Of a stretch of DNA of 64,000 bases, positions 1 to 8,899 are shown piece after piece; position 1 is the first letter of the stretch, and each line of letters starts with the position of its first letter. A program made the translations under genes and the position numbers. Location: contig NZ_NXLZ01000012.1 of the NCBI RefSeq assembly GCF_005406205.1, positions 1-64,000 of the forward strand, given 5' to 3'. The stretch is from Campylobacter estrildidarum (lineage in GTDB: Bacteria > Campylobacterota > Campylobacteria > Campylobacterales > Campylobacteraceae). The notes below the pieces were generated by a model. The model worked only from the letters and a program-made list of their open reading frames with translations, did not search any database and had not been told where the DNA came from.

Positions 1-65
1 GAATAGATAGTTTTAAACTTAATCAAAATGGCAAGATTGATAGAAATTATTATAAAGAACTTTAA
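1..65 (+). CDS. C-terminus of adenylate-forming (amino-acid/acyl activating) enzyme, partial
   Basis: The window opens inside a gene. Reading from base 3, the frame is open and ends at TAA (63-65), giving about 20 residues that include NQNGKIDR. That is the A10 motif (NGKxDR) at the C-terminus of AMP-forming adenylation domains such as DltA-like and NRPS A domains, in which the Lys contacts the adenylate. The carrier-protein gene starts 9 bases later, so the pair probably loads an amino or acyl acid onto that carrier. From memory, C. jejuni has a comparable activating-enzyme plus ACP pair in its flagellin glycosylation region (Cj1307/Cj1308). Substrate unknown. The family call rests on one short motif. 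Confidence 0.6.
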   Translation, partial: IDSFKLNQNGKIDRNYYKEL

Positions 66-74
66 GGAGAAACA

Positions 75-302
75 ATGGAAGAGATTAAACAGTTTTTTAA
101 AGAAATTGGAAAAGAAAACATTGATGAAAATTCTAAAAATTTAGTGACTAATGGCCTAATAGATAGCTTAGATATTATGAAATTAGTAACTAAAATAGAA
201 GATTTTTACGATCAAGAATTAGACATGGATTTTATAATGCCTGAAAATTTCGAAGATTTTAAAACCATAGAAGCAATGATAAAAAAGGCTTTTAATTTAT
301 GA
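75..302 (+). CDS. Stand-alone acyl/peptidyl carrier protein
   Basis: This 75-residue protein has the size and fold signature of an acyl carrier protein. The motif GLIDSLDIMKLV places the likely phosphopantetheine serine at Ser31, and helix-2-like residues follow. It is not the housekeeping acpP: that gene normally lies beside fabG/fabF and has the motif DSLDTVE or similar. A clear AAGGAG ribosome site (64-69) precedes ATG 75, and the stop overlaps the next start (ATGA at 299-302), so the two are translationally coupled. Preceded by the end of an adenylation enzyme, it probably carries an activated amino or acyl group used in decoration of a surface glycan. The final acceptor is inference. Confidence 0.85.
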   Translation: MEEIKQFFKEIGKENIDENSKNLVTNGLIDSLDIMKLVTKIEDFYDQELDMDFIMPENFEDFKTIEAMIKKAFNL

Positions 303-1168
303 AGATTGTTTTACTTGGAACTTATGAATCTCAATGGAATTCCTATTTTGCAAAAGGTTTTAGGGAATGCGGAGCTGAAACAAGAGCTTTTGGACTAGGA
401 TCTATGGGCTCTTATGGTCAAATTTACCATCTTTTTAGAAACAAAATTGATAAATTTATAAAAGAAGCTGATTTAATTATATTTACTCTAGACAATTTAC
501 TTTTTCCAAAAAATCAAAATATATTTAAAGCAAACTTAACAGGAATTAATTATACATATAAGATTTTAAATAAATTACAAAAAAAAGTTATAATAATTCA
601 ATGGCATTTTTCTGTTGCTTTTGGTGAATACACATCTTTCTATAAATTTCAAAGTGAAAAATACGGCTTTAATTTTATAGATGCTTATCAATTTTGCTTA
701 AAAGAAAATATTTTTAAATTTTATACCAATGTCCTCAACCCCTTACATCCAGTTGAATTTATTTTTACAAAAATGGCTCAAGTAATTTATCAAAATTTTA
801 ATTCCTTTAAAAAACCTAAAGAAATAAAGAATCTTACCATTCCTTCTTTTAAAACTTTAGATTTAGATGAAATTATAGATGTAAAAAATAATGAAAATTT
901 TGTAAAAATTAGATCTTATCTTTGCAGAGAAAGCATTTATAAATTGGAAAATAAAAAAGAACTTGAATTAGTTTTACCCAAAAAATATCATAATATGAAA
1001 ATTTTAGGAGTGCATGGTTGGAATGATTGTTTTACATCTACTTATTTTTCTTCATATTGTATTCTTGAAAATCAATATCAAAAAATTTTAATCCCCATAT
1101 ATAATCATGAATGTTTTGTAGACATAGAATATGATTTTACTATTATAAGGAAACATAAAAATTCATAA
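299..1168 (+). CDS. Unrecognised enzyme of the carrier-protein locus (possibly SGNH-like), probably C-terminally frameshifted
   Basis: The 289-residue product starts with a beta-strand-like MKIVLLGTYESQWN, followed by a Gly-rich FGLGSMGSYG and later NPLHPVEF near residue 155. The spacing of Ser, Gly, Asn (TLDNLLF) and His-Pro recalls SGNH hydrolase/transferase blocks, but no block is canonical, so this is a weak guess. It has no signal peptide. It overlaps the carrier-protein gene by 4 bases and may act on the carrier-bound group. Removing one A from the A5 run at 1157-1161 would join its frame to the downstream open frame that begins at 1149, so the present stop at 1168 looks like a frameshift artefact or decay. 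The ancestral gene probably ran on to about 2056. Confidence 0.55.
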   Translation: MKIVLLGTYESQWNSYFAKGFRECGAETRAFGLGSMGSYGQIYHLFRNKIDKFIKEADLIIFTLDNLLFPKNQNIFKANLTGINYTYKILNKLQKKVIIIQWHFSVAFGEYTSFYKFQSEKYGFNFIDAYQFCLKENIFKFYTNVLNPLHPVEFIFTKMAQVIYQNFNSFKKPKEIKNLTIPSFKTLDLDEIIDVKNNENFVKIRSYLCRESIYKLENKKELELVLPKKYHNMKILGVHGWNDCFTSTYFSSYCILENQYQKILIPIYNHECFVDIEYDFTIIRKHKNS

Positions 1169-1259
1169 TTATATAGATAAAGATGTTAAAAGACTAAAAT
1201 ATAATCAACTTTATCAAAAAGAATGGGAGGATAATAAACAAGCAGGAATCATAGGTTTC

Positions 1260-1556
1260 TTGCTTATGCCAAAAAATGAAACATTAGAAGAAATAAAAAT
1301 TCCAGAAAATATAGATTTTGAAATTTCAAAGGAATATGATTTTACGCACCTTTGCAAATATTTAAAAGACTGTAAAATTATTATCGAGCAATATAATCAA
1401 AGAAAAGATCCTATAAAACTAGCGCCTTTGCAAAATCAAATCAATGTTTTAAATACTCAAATATCTAACTTAAGCAATGAAAAACAAATTTTACTCAATA
1501 AAAAAACAATCTTGAAAATAAACTCAACTCCATCCCTATTAAAAAACAACATTTAG
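1260..1556 (+). pseudogene. Middle fragment of frameshifted sugar-transferase-family gene
   Basis: The only start here is a TTG with no ribosome site, but the frame is open upstream from 1149, so this is an internal piece and not a gene. It encodes a coiled-coil-like linker (residues after about 60 rich in L, N, Q and K). The frame is left at an A7 run (1500-1506); one additional A would continue it into the open frame from 1502 that leads to the 1634 fragment. In Campylobacter capsule/LOS sugar-transferase families a similar Leu/Lys/Gln-rich linker precedes the conserved LSYKLGQA domain. Together with the insertion near 1157, two opposite single-base indels interrupt one ancestral gene of about 585 codons (299-2056). 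Confidence 0.55.
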
Positions 1557-1633
1557 AATTAGCTAATTTAGAACAAGATCTAATCATCAAAAAACTAGAA
1601 AGTAAAAAATTAGCTAAATCTTTAGGAATTAAA

Positions 1634-2056
1634 ATGGATATTATTAATCCTAAAGTAACTTTTATCCAAGCTAATTCAGCTAAGGCAAGAATTCAAAACC
1701 AACTTTCTTATAAACTAGGACAAGCTATGATTATTAATTCTAAAAGTATATTAGGTTTTATAAGAATGCCTTATGTTTTATCTTATATAAAAGATAAACA
1801 TAAACTAGAACAAAAAATTTATCAAGAAAAAATAAAAAAATATCCTTCTTTAAAATTACCTCCTTTAGAAACTTATTCAGATTATTATGAAGCCTTAAAA
1901 GAAAAAGAATGTTTTACTTATAAATTAGGACAAGCTTTAATAAAAGCCAATAATAATTGGTACGGGGGGGGGTATATCAAATTGTGGTTTGAGATAAGGA
2001 AGTTGAAGAAGGAATTTAAGAGTAAAAAACATAAATCCTTTATGTCTAAAGATTAA
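1634..2056 (+). pseudogene. C-terminal domain of Campylobacter sugar-transferase family, carrying a G9 tract
   Basis: The 140 residues contain IQNQLSYKLGQAMI, IRMPYVLSYI, LPPLETY and CFTYKLGQALI. I recognise these as the repeat-like C-terminal domain shared by many Campylobacter capsule and LOS sugar transferases (Cj1421/Cj1422-type). No N-terminal catalytic domain is present in this frame. The frame is open back to about 1502, so ATG 1634 is internal, and the true start is lost with the frameshift at the A7 run. The NNWYGGGYIKL segment is written with a run of nine G residues. A change of one G in either direction would end translation within about 12 codons, removing roughly the last 20 residues. 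Confidence 0.6.
1964..1972 (+). repeat. Homopolymeric G9 tract (candidate phase-variation site)
   Basis: Nine consecutive G residues in a roughly 30% GC genome. Campylobacter is known for phase variation by slippage at poly-G tracts of this length, mainly in surface-structure genes. Here the tract encodes Gly-Gly-Gly in the C-terminal part of the sugar-transferase remnant. G8 would read on to an early TAA and G10 to an early TGA, so only the last ~25 residues are switchable. It is the only poly-G or poly-C run of this length I see in the window. Confidence 0.85.
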
Positions 2057-2079
2057 AATTTAATCATTTCTGAAAAATA

Positions 2080-2092
2080 TTTTTGTTAGAAT
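2080..2092 (+). promoter_or_regulatory. Campylobacter-type sigma70 promoter for lepA
   Basis: TTTTTG (2080-2085) followed by TAGAAT (2087-2092) matches the Campylobacter vegetative pattern of a T-rich -16 region ending in G and a TATAAT-like -10 with no fixed -35. It lies 28 bases before the lepA start and after the decayed transferase, so it gives the housekeeping run its own promoter. Confidence 0.5.
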
Positions 2093-2120
2093 TTCTAAAA
2101 AGTATATTTTTAGGAAAATA

Positions 2121-3911
2121 ATGGAAAATATTAGAAATTTTTCAATCATAGCACATATTGATCATGGAAAAAGTACTCTAGCAGATAGAATCATTTCAGA
2201 ATGCGGAGCCATTAGTGATAGACAAATGAGTGCTCAAGTTATGGATACTATGGATATAGAAAAAGAACGAGGTATTACGATAAAAGCTCAATCTGTTCGT
2301 TTGGAATATGTTTTTGATAATCAAAAATATATTTTAAATTTAATCGACACTCCAGGTCACGTGGATTTTTCATATGAAGTGAGTAGGTCTTTGGCAAGTT
2401 GCGAGGGAGCTTTGCTTGTAGTAGATGCTTCGCAAGGTGTTGAAGCACAAACTATAGCCAATGTCTATATCGCACTTGAAAACAATCTTGAAATTATCCC
2501 AGTTATAAATAAAATCGATCTTCCTAATGCAGACGTGGAAAAAGTTAAACATGAAATCGAGCATATCATAGGCATAGATTGCAAGGATGCGATTTGTGTA
2601 AGTGCTAAAACAGGCCTAGGAATAAAAGAGCTTATAGAAACGATTATTACCAAAGTTCCAGCACCAAAAATAGATAATGAAGCTCCTACTAAAGCTTTGA
2701 TTTACGATTCTTGGTTTGATAATTATTTAGGTGCTTTGGCCTTAGTAAGAATTTACGAAGGACAAATTTCTAAAAATGATGAAGTTTTAGTAATGAGCAC
2801 TAATAAAAAACATATTGTTCAAGATCTTTTTTACCCTCATCCTTTAAGTCCAGTAAAAACGCAAAGTTTGAAATCAGGCGAAGTTGGGGTTGTTGTTTTA
2901 GGGCTTAAAACTGTTGGCGATGTGCAAGTCGGAGATACTATCACTTTAACCAAAAATAAAGCTAAAGAAGCTATAGGAGGTTTTGAAAAGGCGAAAGCTT
3001 TTGTATTTGCAGGACTTTATCCTATAGAAACGGATAAATTTGAGGATTTAAGAGACGCTTTAGATAAATTAAAGCTCAATGATAGTTCTATTACCTATGA
3101 GCCAGAAACTTCTTTGGCTTTGGGCTTTGGTTTTAGGGTTGGTTTTTTAGGTCTTTTGCACATGGAGGTTATCAAAGAAAGATTAGAAAGAGAATTTAAT
3201 CTTGATCTTATTGCTACAGCTCCAACAGTAACTTATGAAATTTATCAAACCAATGGAGAACTTTTGAAAATTCAAAATCCTAGTGAACTTCCACCTGTAA
3301 ATAAAATCGATCATATTAAAGAGCCTTATGTTAAAGCTACAATCATCACTCCAAGTGAGTTTTTAGGGAATTTGATCACTCTTTTAAATCGCAAAAGAGG
3401 GATACAGGTAAAGATGGATTATATCACGCCTGAACGTGTTTTGTTGGAATACGATGTGCCTTTAAATGAAATTGTGATGGACTTTTATGATAAATTGAAA
3501 TCTTTAACTAAAGGATATGCGAGTTTTGATTATGAGCCGATTGAATTTCGAGTAGGGGATTTGGTTAAGCTTGATATTAAAGTAGCTGGAGAAAATGTCG
3601 ATGCTTTAAGCATTATTGTGCCAAATGAAAAAGCACTTAGCAAAGGAAGAGAGCTTGTAAGTGCAATGAAAGAAATCGTTCCTAGACAACTTTTTGAAGT
3701 TGCTATTCAAGCAAGTATTGGAAATAAGATTATTGCAAGAGAAACGGTTAAATCTATGGGAAAAAATGTAACTGCAAAATGTTATGGCGGCGATATTACT
3801 AGAAAGAGAAAGCTTTTGGAAAAACAAAAAGAGGGTAAAAAAAGAATGAAAGCTATCGGTAAAGTCCATTTGCCTCAAGAAGCCTTTTTAAGTGTTTTGA
3901 AAATTGATTAA
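2121..3911 (+). CDS. lepA: Elongation factor 4 (LepA), ribosome back-translocating GTPase
   Basis: 596 residues, normal length for LepA. The G domain is visible: AHIDHGKST (about 11-19, P loop), RGITIK (switch I), DTPGHVDF (G3), NKIDLPNA (G4) and SAKTGLG (G5). The EF-G-like domains II, III and V follow, then the LepA-specific C-terminal domain ending in [15 protein letters not shown], a basic segment that reaches the ribosomal A site. LepA is a cytosolic GTPase that rescues stalled or mistranslocated ribosomes, especially under ionic stress. Start ATG 2121 has TAGGAAA upstream. In C. jejuni the same lepA-mapA-ctsW-gyrA order occurs, which anchors the synteny. Confidence 0.97.
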   Translation: MENIRNFSIIAHIDHGKSTLADRIISECGAISDRQMSAQVMDTMDIEKERGITIKAQSVRLEYVFDNQKYILNLIDTPGHVDFSYEVSRSLASCEGALLVVDASQGVEAQTIANVYIALENNLEIIPVINKIDLPNADVEKVKHEIEHIIGIDCKDAICVSAKTGLGIKELIETIITKVPAPKIDNEAPTKALIYDSWFDNYLGALALVRIYEGQISKNDEVLVMSTNKKHIVQDLFYPHPLSPVKTQSLKSGEVGVVVLGLKTVGDVQVGDTITLTKNKAKEAIGGFEKAKAFVFAGLYPIETDKFEDLRDALDKLKLNDSSITYEPETSLALGFGFRVGFLGLLHMEVIKERLEREFNLDLIATAPTVTYEIYQTNGELLKIQNPSELPPVNKIDHIKEPYVKATIITPSEFLGNLITLLNRKRGIQVKMDYITPERVLLEYDVPLNEIVMDFYDKLKSLTKGYASFDYEPIEFRVGDLVKLDIKVAGENVDALSIIVPNEKALSKGRELVSAMKEIVPRQLFEVAIQASIGNKIIARETVKSMGKNVTAKCYGGDITRKRKLLEKQKEGKKRMKAIGKVHLPQEAFLSVLKID

Positions 3912-3968
3912 GTTTTTATAAATTTAAGTTTATTTAAAATTAGACTTGAAATTTGTTGATAATTTTAA

Positions 3969-3974
3969 TACAAT
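3969..3974 (+). promoter_or_regulatory. Possible -10 element for mapA
   Basis: TACAAT (3969-3974) in an AT-rich 110-base gap after lepA, with a strong AAGGAG ribosome site at about 4009-4014 ahead of mapA. There is no clear T-run plus G, so confidence is modest. Confidence 0.35.
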
Positions 3975-4021
3975 GCTTGAAAAATAATTTTTTGTATGCA
4001 AATTTTTAAGGAGAAGAAAGA

Positions 4022-4663
4022 ATGATTAAGAAGTTTTTACTTTTTTTGCTTGTAGCTTTATTTTTAAATTCTTGTGCTAGCAAGAATACTTTTGATCAAG
4101 TTAATCAAATTTCTAAGGAAGCTGGGTGTAGTCCTTGTGATAGCCCAAACGGTTACGAGGCTAAAATCAAAGGTCTTTTATATATAAGCGATATTGGAAT
4201 TCAATGTTGTGCAAATAAACGCACTTTAGATACTGCTGTAGCTTTAAAAAAAGTTTATTTGCATCGTTTTTATGATTTAAAAGAGAATCAAAAAGTATTT
4301 TTTACAAAAAAACAAAGACTACTTGTAGATCTTAATTTTAATGCTATTTTTTACACATATTTAAAACAAGAACTTGAAGCTAGAGGTATTATAGTACTTG
4401 ATGATAATAATGCTGATTCTCCTTATGTAACTAAAGTCGATCTTGCTTTTGTTGGATATAATGCAAGACAAGATGGGATAGGGTTACATTCAAAACTTGT
4501 CGGAGTTTTAAATTTAAGCGATGTTAATAAAAATAGAAAATTTACTTTGCGAACAAAACAAGATGTGCAAGGTTTTGAAAATTTAAAAGATATTACTTTT
4601 TACACACATTTACTTATAAAGCAAATGGCCAATAAAGCAGCAAGTATTATTTCAGAACTTTGA
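4022..4663 (+). CDS. mapA: Membrane-associated lipoprotein MapA
   Basis: 213 residues beginning with a basic-hydrophobic signal and the lipobox LNSC, so Cys18 would be lipidated and the protein anchored in the outer membrane. Cysteine pairs follow (CSPC and later CC), which suggests disulfides. MapA is a Campylobacter antigen used as a species marker; its function is not established. The middle contains a stretch like the DUF of lipoproteins that bind or assemble envelope components (VDLAFVGYNARQDG), but I cannot name a role. It lies directly after lepA and overlaps the ctsW start by 4 bases, as in C. jejuni. Confidence 0.9.
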   Translation: MIKKFLLFLLVALFLNSCASKNTFDQVNQISKEAGCSPCDSPNGYEAKIKGLLYISDIGIQCCANKRTLDTAVALKKVYLHRFYDLKENQKVFFTKKQRLLVDLNFNAIFYTYLKQELEARGIIVLDDNNADSPYVTKVDLAFVGYNARQDGIGLHSKLVGVLNLSDVNKNRKFTLRTKQDVQGFENLKDITFYTHLLIKQMANKAASIISEL

Positions 4664-5235
4664 AATGCTTAAATTGCGGAGCTTTTACTCTGCTTTGTTT
4701 TTGTCATAATTGTTCTCAAGAATTATCTGAATTTTCCTTAGGGGTAAGAATTCTTGAGGATAATTTTAAAGTGTATTCTTTTTATAAATATCACGAGATA
4801 AAACATTTATTGCATTCTAAACATCATTTTTATGGTTATTTTGTGTTTCATTTTTTAGCAAAGCTTAGTTTTGCTAAATTTAAAAATTTCTTTTCTCCTG
4901 ATGAAAAAATTAATGTTATTGCTTTAGACGATAGGGTAGAAAATTTACTCTATTCTCATTCAGCTATTTTGGCCAAATATTTAAAAACTCAATTTATAAA
5001 GCCTGTATTTGGAGCCTTGCATTCTCAAAATTCTTTAAAATATTCTGGAAAAAGTTTAGCATATAGACAAAAAAATAAAAGAAATTTTAAACTTTTAAAA
5101 AAGATTTCTCATCCTACGATTTTGGTTGATGATATTGTAACTTCGGGTTCTAGTTTATTGGAAGCTAAAAAATTTTTAGAAAAAAACAAAATTTCTGTTC
5201 TTTTTGCCCTTGTTTTAGCTGATGCAAAAGTTTAA
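4660..5235 (+). CDS. ctsW: ComF-like phosphoribosyltransferase-fold transformation protein CtsW
   Basis: 191 residues with an N-terminal zinc-ribbon-like set of cysteines (CLNCGAF and CFCHNC) and a C-terminal phosphoribosyltransferase motif ILVDDIVTSGSSL. This is the ComF/GntX architecture. In Campylobacter the orthologue CtsW is required for natural transformation, acting in the cytoplasm on incoming single-stranded DNA. The start is TTG at 4660, inside the last codons of mapA; an ATG at 4665 is out of frame and does not give the Cys motif. No separate promoter is evident, so it is probably cotranscribed with mapA. Confidence 0.85.
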   Translation: MKCLNCGAFTLLCFCHNCSQELSEFSLGVRILEDNFKVYSFYKYHEIKHLLHSKHHFYGYFVFHFLAKLSFAKFKNFFSPDEKINVIALDDRVENLLYSHSAILAKYLKTQFIKPVFGALHSQNSLKYSGKSLAYRQKNKRNFKLLKKISHPTILVDDIVTSGSSLLEAKKFLEKNKISVLFALVLADAKV

Positions 5236-5275
5236 TATGGTAAAATAAAAATTTCAATATTGTGGAAGGATTTTT

Positions 5276-7837
5276 ATGGAAAATATTTTTAACAAAGATT
5301 CTGATATTGAGATTGTCGATATAGAAAATTCCATTAAAAGTAGTTATTTAGATTATTCTATGAGTGTTATTATAGGGCGTGCTCTTCCAGACGCAAGGGA
5401 TGGTTTAAAGCCTGTGCATAGAAGAATTCTTTATGCCATGAATGATCTTGGCGTTGGGAGTCGCAGTGCTTATAAGAAATCAGCACGTATTGTTGGGGAT
5501 GTGATCGGTAAATATCATCCGCACGGCGATACTGCTGTTTATGATGCCTTAGTAAGAATGGCCCAAGATTTTTCTATGCGTTATCCGACCATAGATGGGC
5601 AAGGAAACTTTGGATCCATAGATGGAGATGGTGCAGCTGCGATGCGTTATACCGAAGCTAGAATGACGATTTTAGCTGAAGAACTTTTACGCGATATTGA
5701 CAAAGATACGGTGGATTTTATTCCAAATTATGATGATTCTATGAACGAGCCAGATGTTTTACCTGCTAGAGTGCCTAATTTATTACTTAATGGATCTAGT
5801 GGTATTGCAGTAGGTATGGCGACAAATATTCCTCCACATAGTTTAAATGAATTGGTTGATGGTCTTTTATATTTACTTGATAATAAAAATGCTACTTTAG
5901 AAGAATTGATGCAATTTATTAAAGGCCCTGATTTTCCAACAGGTGGTATTATATATGGTAAAAAAGGCATTATTGAAGCTTATCGTACTGGACGCGGTCG
6001 CGTAAAGATTAGGGCAAAAACTCATATAGAGAAAAAGTCAAATAAAGATATTATTGTTATAGATGAACTTCCTTATCAAACTAATAAGGCAAGACTCATA
6101 GAGCAAATTGCTGATCTTGTAAAAGAAAAACAGATTGAAGGAATTTCTGAAGTCAGAGATGAGAGTGATAGAGAAGGAATTCGTGTTGTCATAGAGCTTA
6201 AACGCGAAGCAATGAGCGAAATTGTTTTAAATAATCTTTTCAAATCTACAACAATGGAAAGCACTTTTGGTGTGATTATGCTTGCCATTCATAACAAAGA
6301 ACCAAAGATTTTTTCTTTAAGTGAGCTTTTAAATCTTTTCTTAACTCATAGAAAAACAGTTATTATTAGAAGAACTATTTTTGAACTTCAAAAAGCAAGA
6401 GCAAGGGCGCATATTTTAGAAGGTCTTACCGTCGCACTTGATAATATCGATGATGTAATAGCTTTGATTAAAAATAGTCCTGATAATGCTAGTGCAAGAG
6501 ATTCTTTAATGGCAAAATTTGGCTTGAGTGAAATTCAAGCTAATGCTATTTTAGATATGAAACTAGGTCGCTTAACTGGGCTTGAAAGAGAAAAAATCGA
6601 AAATGAACTTGCAGAGCTTATGAAAGAAATCGCAAGATTGGATGAAATTTTAAAAAGTGAAAAATTACTTGAAGATTTAATTCGCGATGAATTGAAAGAA
6701 ATTAAAGCTAAATTTGATGTGCCGCGTATTACTCAAATAGAAGATGATTATGATGATATAGATGTGGAAGATTTGATTCCAAATGAAAATATGGTAGTGA
6801 CTATCACTCATCGCGGTTATATCAAGCGTGTTCCAAGCAAACAGTATGAAAAACAAAAACGTGGTGGCAAGGGCAAACTTGCTGTTACGACTTACGATGA
6901 TGATTTTATAGAAAGCTTCTTTACGGCAAATACTCATGATACTTTAATGTTTGTAACTGATCGAGGTCAGCTTTATTGGTTAAAAGTTTATAAAATTCCA
7001 GAAGGTTCAAGAACTGCTAAAGGAAAAGCTGTTGTGAATTTGATCAATTTGCAAGCTGAAGAAAAAATTATGGCAATTATTCCAACAACTGATTTTAATG
7101 AGAGTAAATCCTTATGCTTCTTTACAAAAAATGGTATTGTTAAGCGCACTAATTTAAGTGAATATCAAAATATACGTAGTGTCGGTGTAAAAGCGATTAA
7201 TCTAGATGAAAACGATGAATTGGTTACAGCGATCATTGTCCAAAGAGATGAAGAAGAAATTTCTTTAGCTCCAATGGTGGATAATATTGAAGTAGAAAAT
7301 GAAGAGTTACTAGAAGAGGAAGCAAAAGGAAAAATGCTTTTTGCAGTTACAAAAAAAGGTATGTGTATCAAATTTCCTCTTGCAAAAGTGCGTGAAATTG
7401 GCCGCGTAAGTCGTGGAGTAACGGCTATTAAATTCAAAGAAAAAAATGATGAATTAGTGGGCGCTGTTGTTATAGAAAATGATGATCAAGAAATTCTAAG
7501 TGTTAGTGCCAAAGGTATAGGAAAACGTACCAATGCTGGAGAATATAGACTTCAAAGTAGAGGAGGTAAGGGTGTTATTTGTATGAAACTCACTGATAAG
7601 ACTAAAGAACTTATTAGTGTGGTGATTGTAGATGAAGATATGGATTTGATGGCTCTTACAAGTAGTGGAAAGATGATCCGAGTTGATATGCACAGTATTC
7701 GCAAGGCTGGACGTAACACAAGTGGAGTTATCGTTGTAAATGTAGAAAATGATGAAGTTGTTAGCATTGCTAAATGTCCTAAAGAAGAAGTTGATGAGGA
7801 AGTTAGTGATGAAAATCCAGATTTAAATTTAGAATAG
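5276..7837 (+). CDS. gyrA: DNA gyrase subunit A
   Basis: 853 residues. The winged-helix/tower domain carries the active Tyr125 in [10 protein letters not shown]. The quinolone-determining region reads [15 protein letters not shown], with Thr86 and Asp90, the unmutated (susceptible) residues at the two positions usually changed in resistant Campylobacter. The C-terminal pinwheel contains the GyrA box KQKRGGKGK near residue 525 and repeated blades, ending in an acidic tail. It forms the A2B2 gyrase with GyrB, introducing negative supercoils using ATP. Start ATG 5276 has GGAAGG upstream. The 3' flank, before flgP, holds a sigma54-type element. Confidence 0.98.
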   Translation: MENIFNKDSDIEIVDIENSIKSSYLDYSMSVIIGRALPDARDGLKPVHRRILYAMNDLGVGSRSAYKKSARIVGDVIGKYHPHGDTAVYDALVRMAQDFSMRYPTIDGQGNFGSIDGDGAAAMRYTEARMTILAEELLRDIDKDTVDFIPNYDDSMNEPDVLPARVPNLLLNGSSGIAVGMATNIPPHSLNELVDGLLYLLDNKNATLEELMQFIKGPDFPTGGIIYGKKGIIEAYRTGRGRVKIRAKTHIEKKSNKDIIVIDELPYQTNKARLIEQIADLVKEKQIEGISEVRDESDREGIRVVIELKREAMSEIVLNNLFKSTTMESTFGVIMLAIHNKEPKIFSLSELLNLFLTHRKTVIIRRTIFELQKARARAHILEGLTVALDNIDDVIALIKNSPDNASARDSLMAKFGLSEIQANAILDMKLGRLTGLEREKIENELAELMKEIARLDEILKSEKLLEDLIRDELKEIKAKFDVPRITQIEDDYDDIDVEDLIPNENMVVTITHRGYIKRVPSKQYEKQKRGGKGKLAVTTYDDDFIESFFTANTHDTLMFVTDRGQLYWLKVYKIPEGSRTAKGKAVVNLINLQAEEKIMAIIPTTDFNESKSLCFFTKNGIVKRTNLSEYQNIRSVGVKAINLDENDELVTAIIVQRDEEEISLAPMVDNIEVENEELLEEEAKGKMLFAVTKKGMCIKFPLAKVREIGRVSRGVTAIKFKEKNDELVGAVVIENDDQEILSVSAKGIGKRTNAGEYRLQSRGGKGVICMKLTDKTKELISVVIVDEDMDLMALTSSGKMIRVDMHSIRKAGRNTSGVIVVNVENDEVVSIAKCPKEEVDEEVSDENPDLNLE

Positions 7838-7849
7838 TTTTGTAAAAAG

Positions 7850-7866
7850 TTGGAACGCTTTTTGCT
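7850..7866 (+). promoter_or_regulatory. sigma54 (RpoN) -24/-12 promoter upstream of flgP
   Basis: TTGGAACGCTTTTTGCT places GG at 7852-7853 and GC at 7864-7865 with exactly 10 bases between, close to the consensus TTGGCACG-N4-TTGCT. It lies 12 bases after the gyrA stop, and the predicted start (about 7877) is some 30 bases before the flgP ATG. The sigma54 activator FlgR is encoded 1 kb downstream. Confidence 0.7.
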
Positions 7867-7905
7867 TTGTAGATATTAATGACAAAAAATTTTGAAGGTG
7901 TAAAT

Positions 7906-8427
7906 ATGAAAAAAATTTTTATGATGCTAGTTGTAGCAGGAATTTTTGTTGGCTGTGTGCCAAGTATGAAAGGAGTTATAAGCAAAAGTTCAAATAAACC
8001 TAGCGAAACTTCTCAGACATCCGATATTATTGTGCAAAAAGTAGACAAAGATGACGTGCGCGATATCATCAGACAAGAAAAAATGTTGGCTCCAGATGCA
8101 ACCGATAGTGAGCTTAGCTTTACGGCAGTTGGAGAAGGTATCGCTCCTATGAATACAGTTTCTTCAGCTCAAGCACTTGCATTAGCAAAAAGAGCTGCAA
8201 TTACAGATGCTTACAGACAACTTGCAAGTAAACTTTATGGCGTGAAAGTTAATGGCAAAGATACTGTTAAAGATGCTATGCTTAGAAGTTCAACTATTAC
8301 CGCTCAAGTAAATGGATTAATTAAAAATGCAAGTATTATTGATGAAAGTTTTAATCAGGGTCTTTATAGAATAAACCTAGAACTCAAGATTGATGCAGAC
8401 AAGTGGAAAGAATTGTTTGCTTATTAA
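7906..8427 (+). CDS. flgP: Flagellar lipoprotein FlgP (basal/motor disk)
   Basis: 173 residues from ATG 7906, chosen over the upstream in-frame ATG 7879 because it has a ribosome site (GAAGGTG) and begins directly with the signal MKKIFMMLVVAG and lipobox FVGC. FlgP is an outer-membrane lipoprotein needed for motility in Campylobacter; it builds the wide basal disk that anchors the stator ring. The central SSAQALALAKRAAITDAYRQLA segment (split here by length rules) is typical of the LPP20/FlgP family fold. It overlaps flgQ by 25 bases. Confidence 0.92.
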   Translation: MKKIFMMLVVAGIFVGCVPSMKGVISKSSNKPSETSQTSDIIVQKVDKDDVRDIIRQEKMLAPDATDSELSFTAVGEGIAPMNTVSSAQALALAKRAAITDAYRQLASKLYGVKVNGKDTVKDAMLRSSTITAQVNGLIKNASIIDESFNQGLYRINLELKIDADKWKELFAY

Positions 8428-8852
8428 TCTTAGCAAGTCTTAAAATTTTTGCCCAAGATGAATTTATATTTTGGGCAGAACTTTCTAGTAAAAATTTAAT
8501 CCTTTTTCATCAGAGTCAAAATATATCTCCAGCTATGACTCAAAGTGAAAATGCTATTAGCGAATTTGTTTGCGAAATACCTTATAACGATAATGATTTA
8601 AAAAAATTTCCTAAAACTGAACTTGGAATGATTGATGATTATATGGCAAAAAATATCAAGCTTAATTTTTTAAATTCTCATAAAGAAGAATTAATTGATT
8701 GTTTTGCTAGTGCAAATATCTCTATAAAAGATATTACAAAAATAGAACTTATGAAAGCACAAAATGAAACTTATGTAAAAATTTTACCTTTACGCTTTTG
8801 TGTAGAATTTGGAGAACGGAGCGCTTTGATTTATCATCTTAAAAAAAAGTGA
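8403..8852 (+). CDS. flgQ: Flagellar protein FlgQ
   Basis: 149 residues starting at GTG 8403 inside the end of flgP; the N-terminus (about MERIVCLLILASLKIFA) is a cleavable signal peptide, which supports this start. No catalytic motif is seen; there are Cys residues near 57, 99 and 132. FlgQ is required with FlgP for motility and for FlgP stability in C. jejuni, and is a periplasmic/outer-membrane-associated part of the same disk structure. The overlap of 25 bases implies coupled translation. Confidence 0.88.
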   Translation: MERIVCLLILASLKIFAQDEFIFWAELSSKNLILFHQSQNISPAMTQSENAISEFVCEIPYNDNDLKKFPKTELGMIDDYMAKNIKLNFLNSHKEELIDCFASANISIKDITKIELMKAQNETYVKILPLRFCVEFGERSALIYHLKKK

Positions 8853-8862
8853 TTTTAAGTCA

Positions 8863-8876
8863 TTTTTTGCTATTAT
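8863..8876 (+). promoter_or_regulatory. Campylobacter-type sigma70 promoter for flgR
   Basis: TTTTTTG (8863-8869), one base, then TATTAT (8871-8876), an almost ideal vegetative promoter of this genus, 24 bases before the flgR ATG. It suggests that the regulator is made independently of the flgP sigma54 element. Confidence 0.6.
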
Positions 8877-8899
8877 TCTGAAAAAATCAAAGGTCGATA

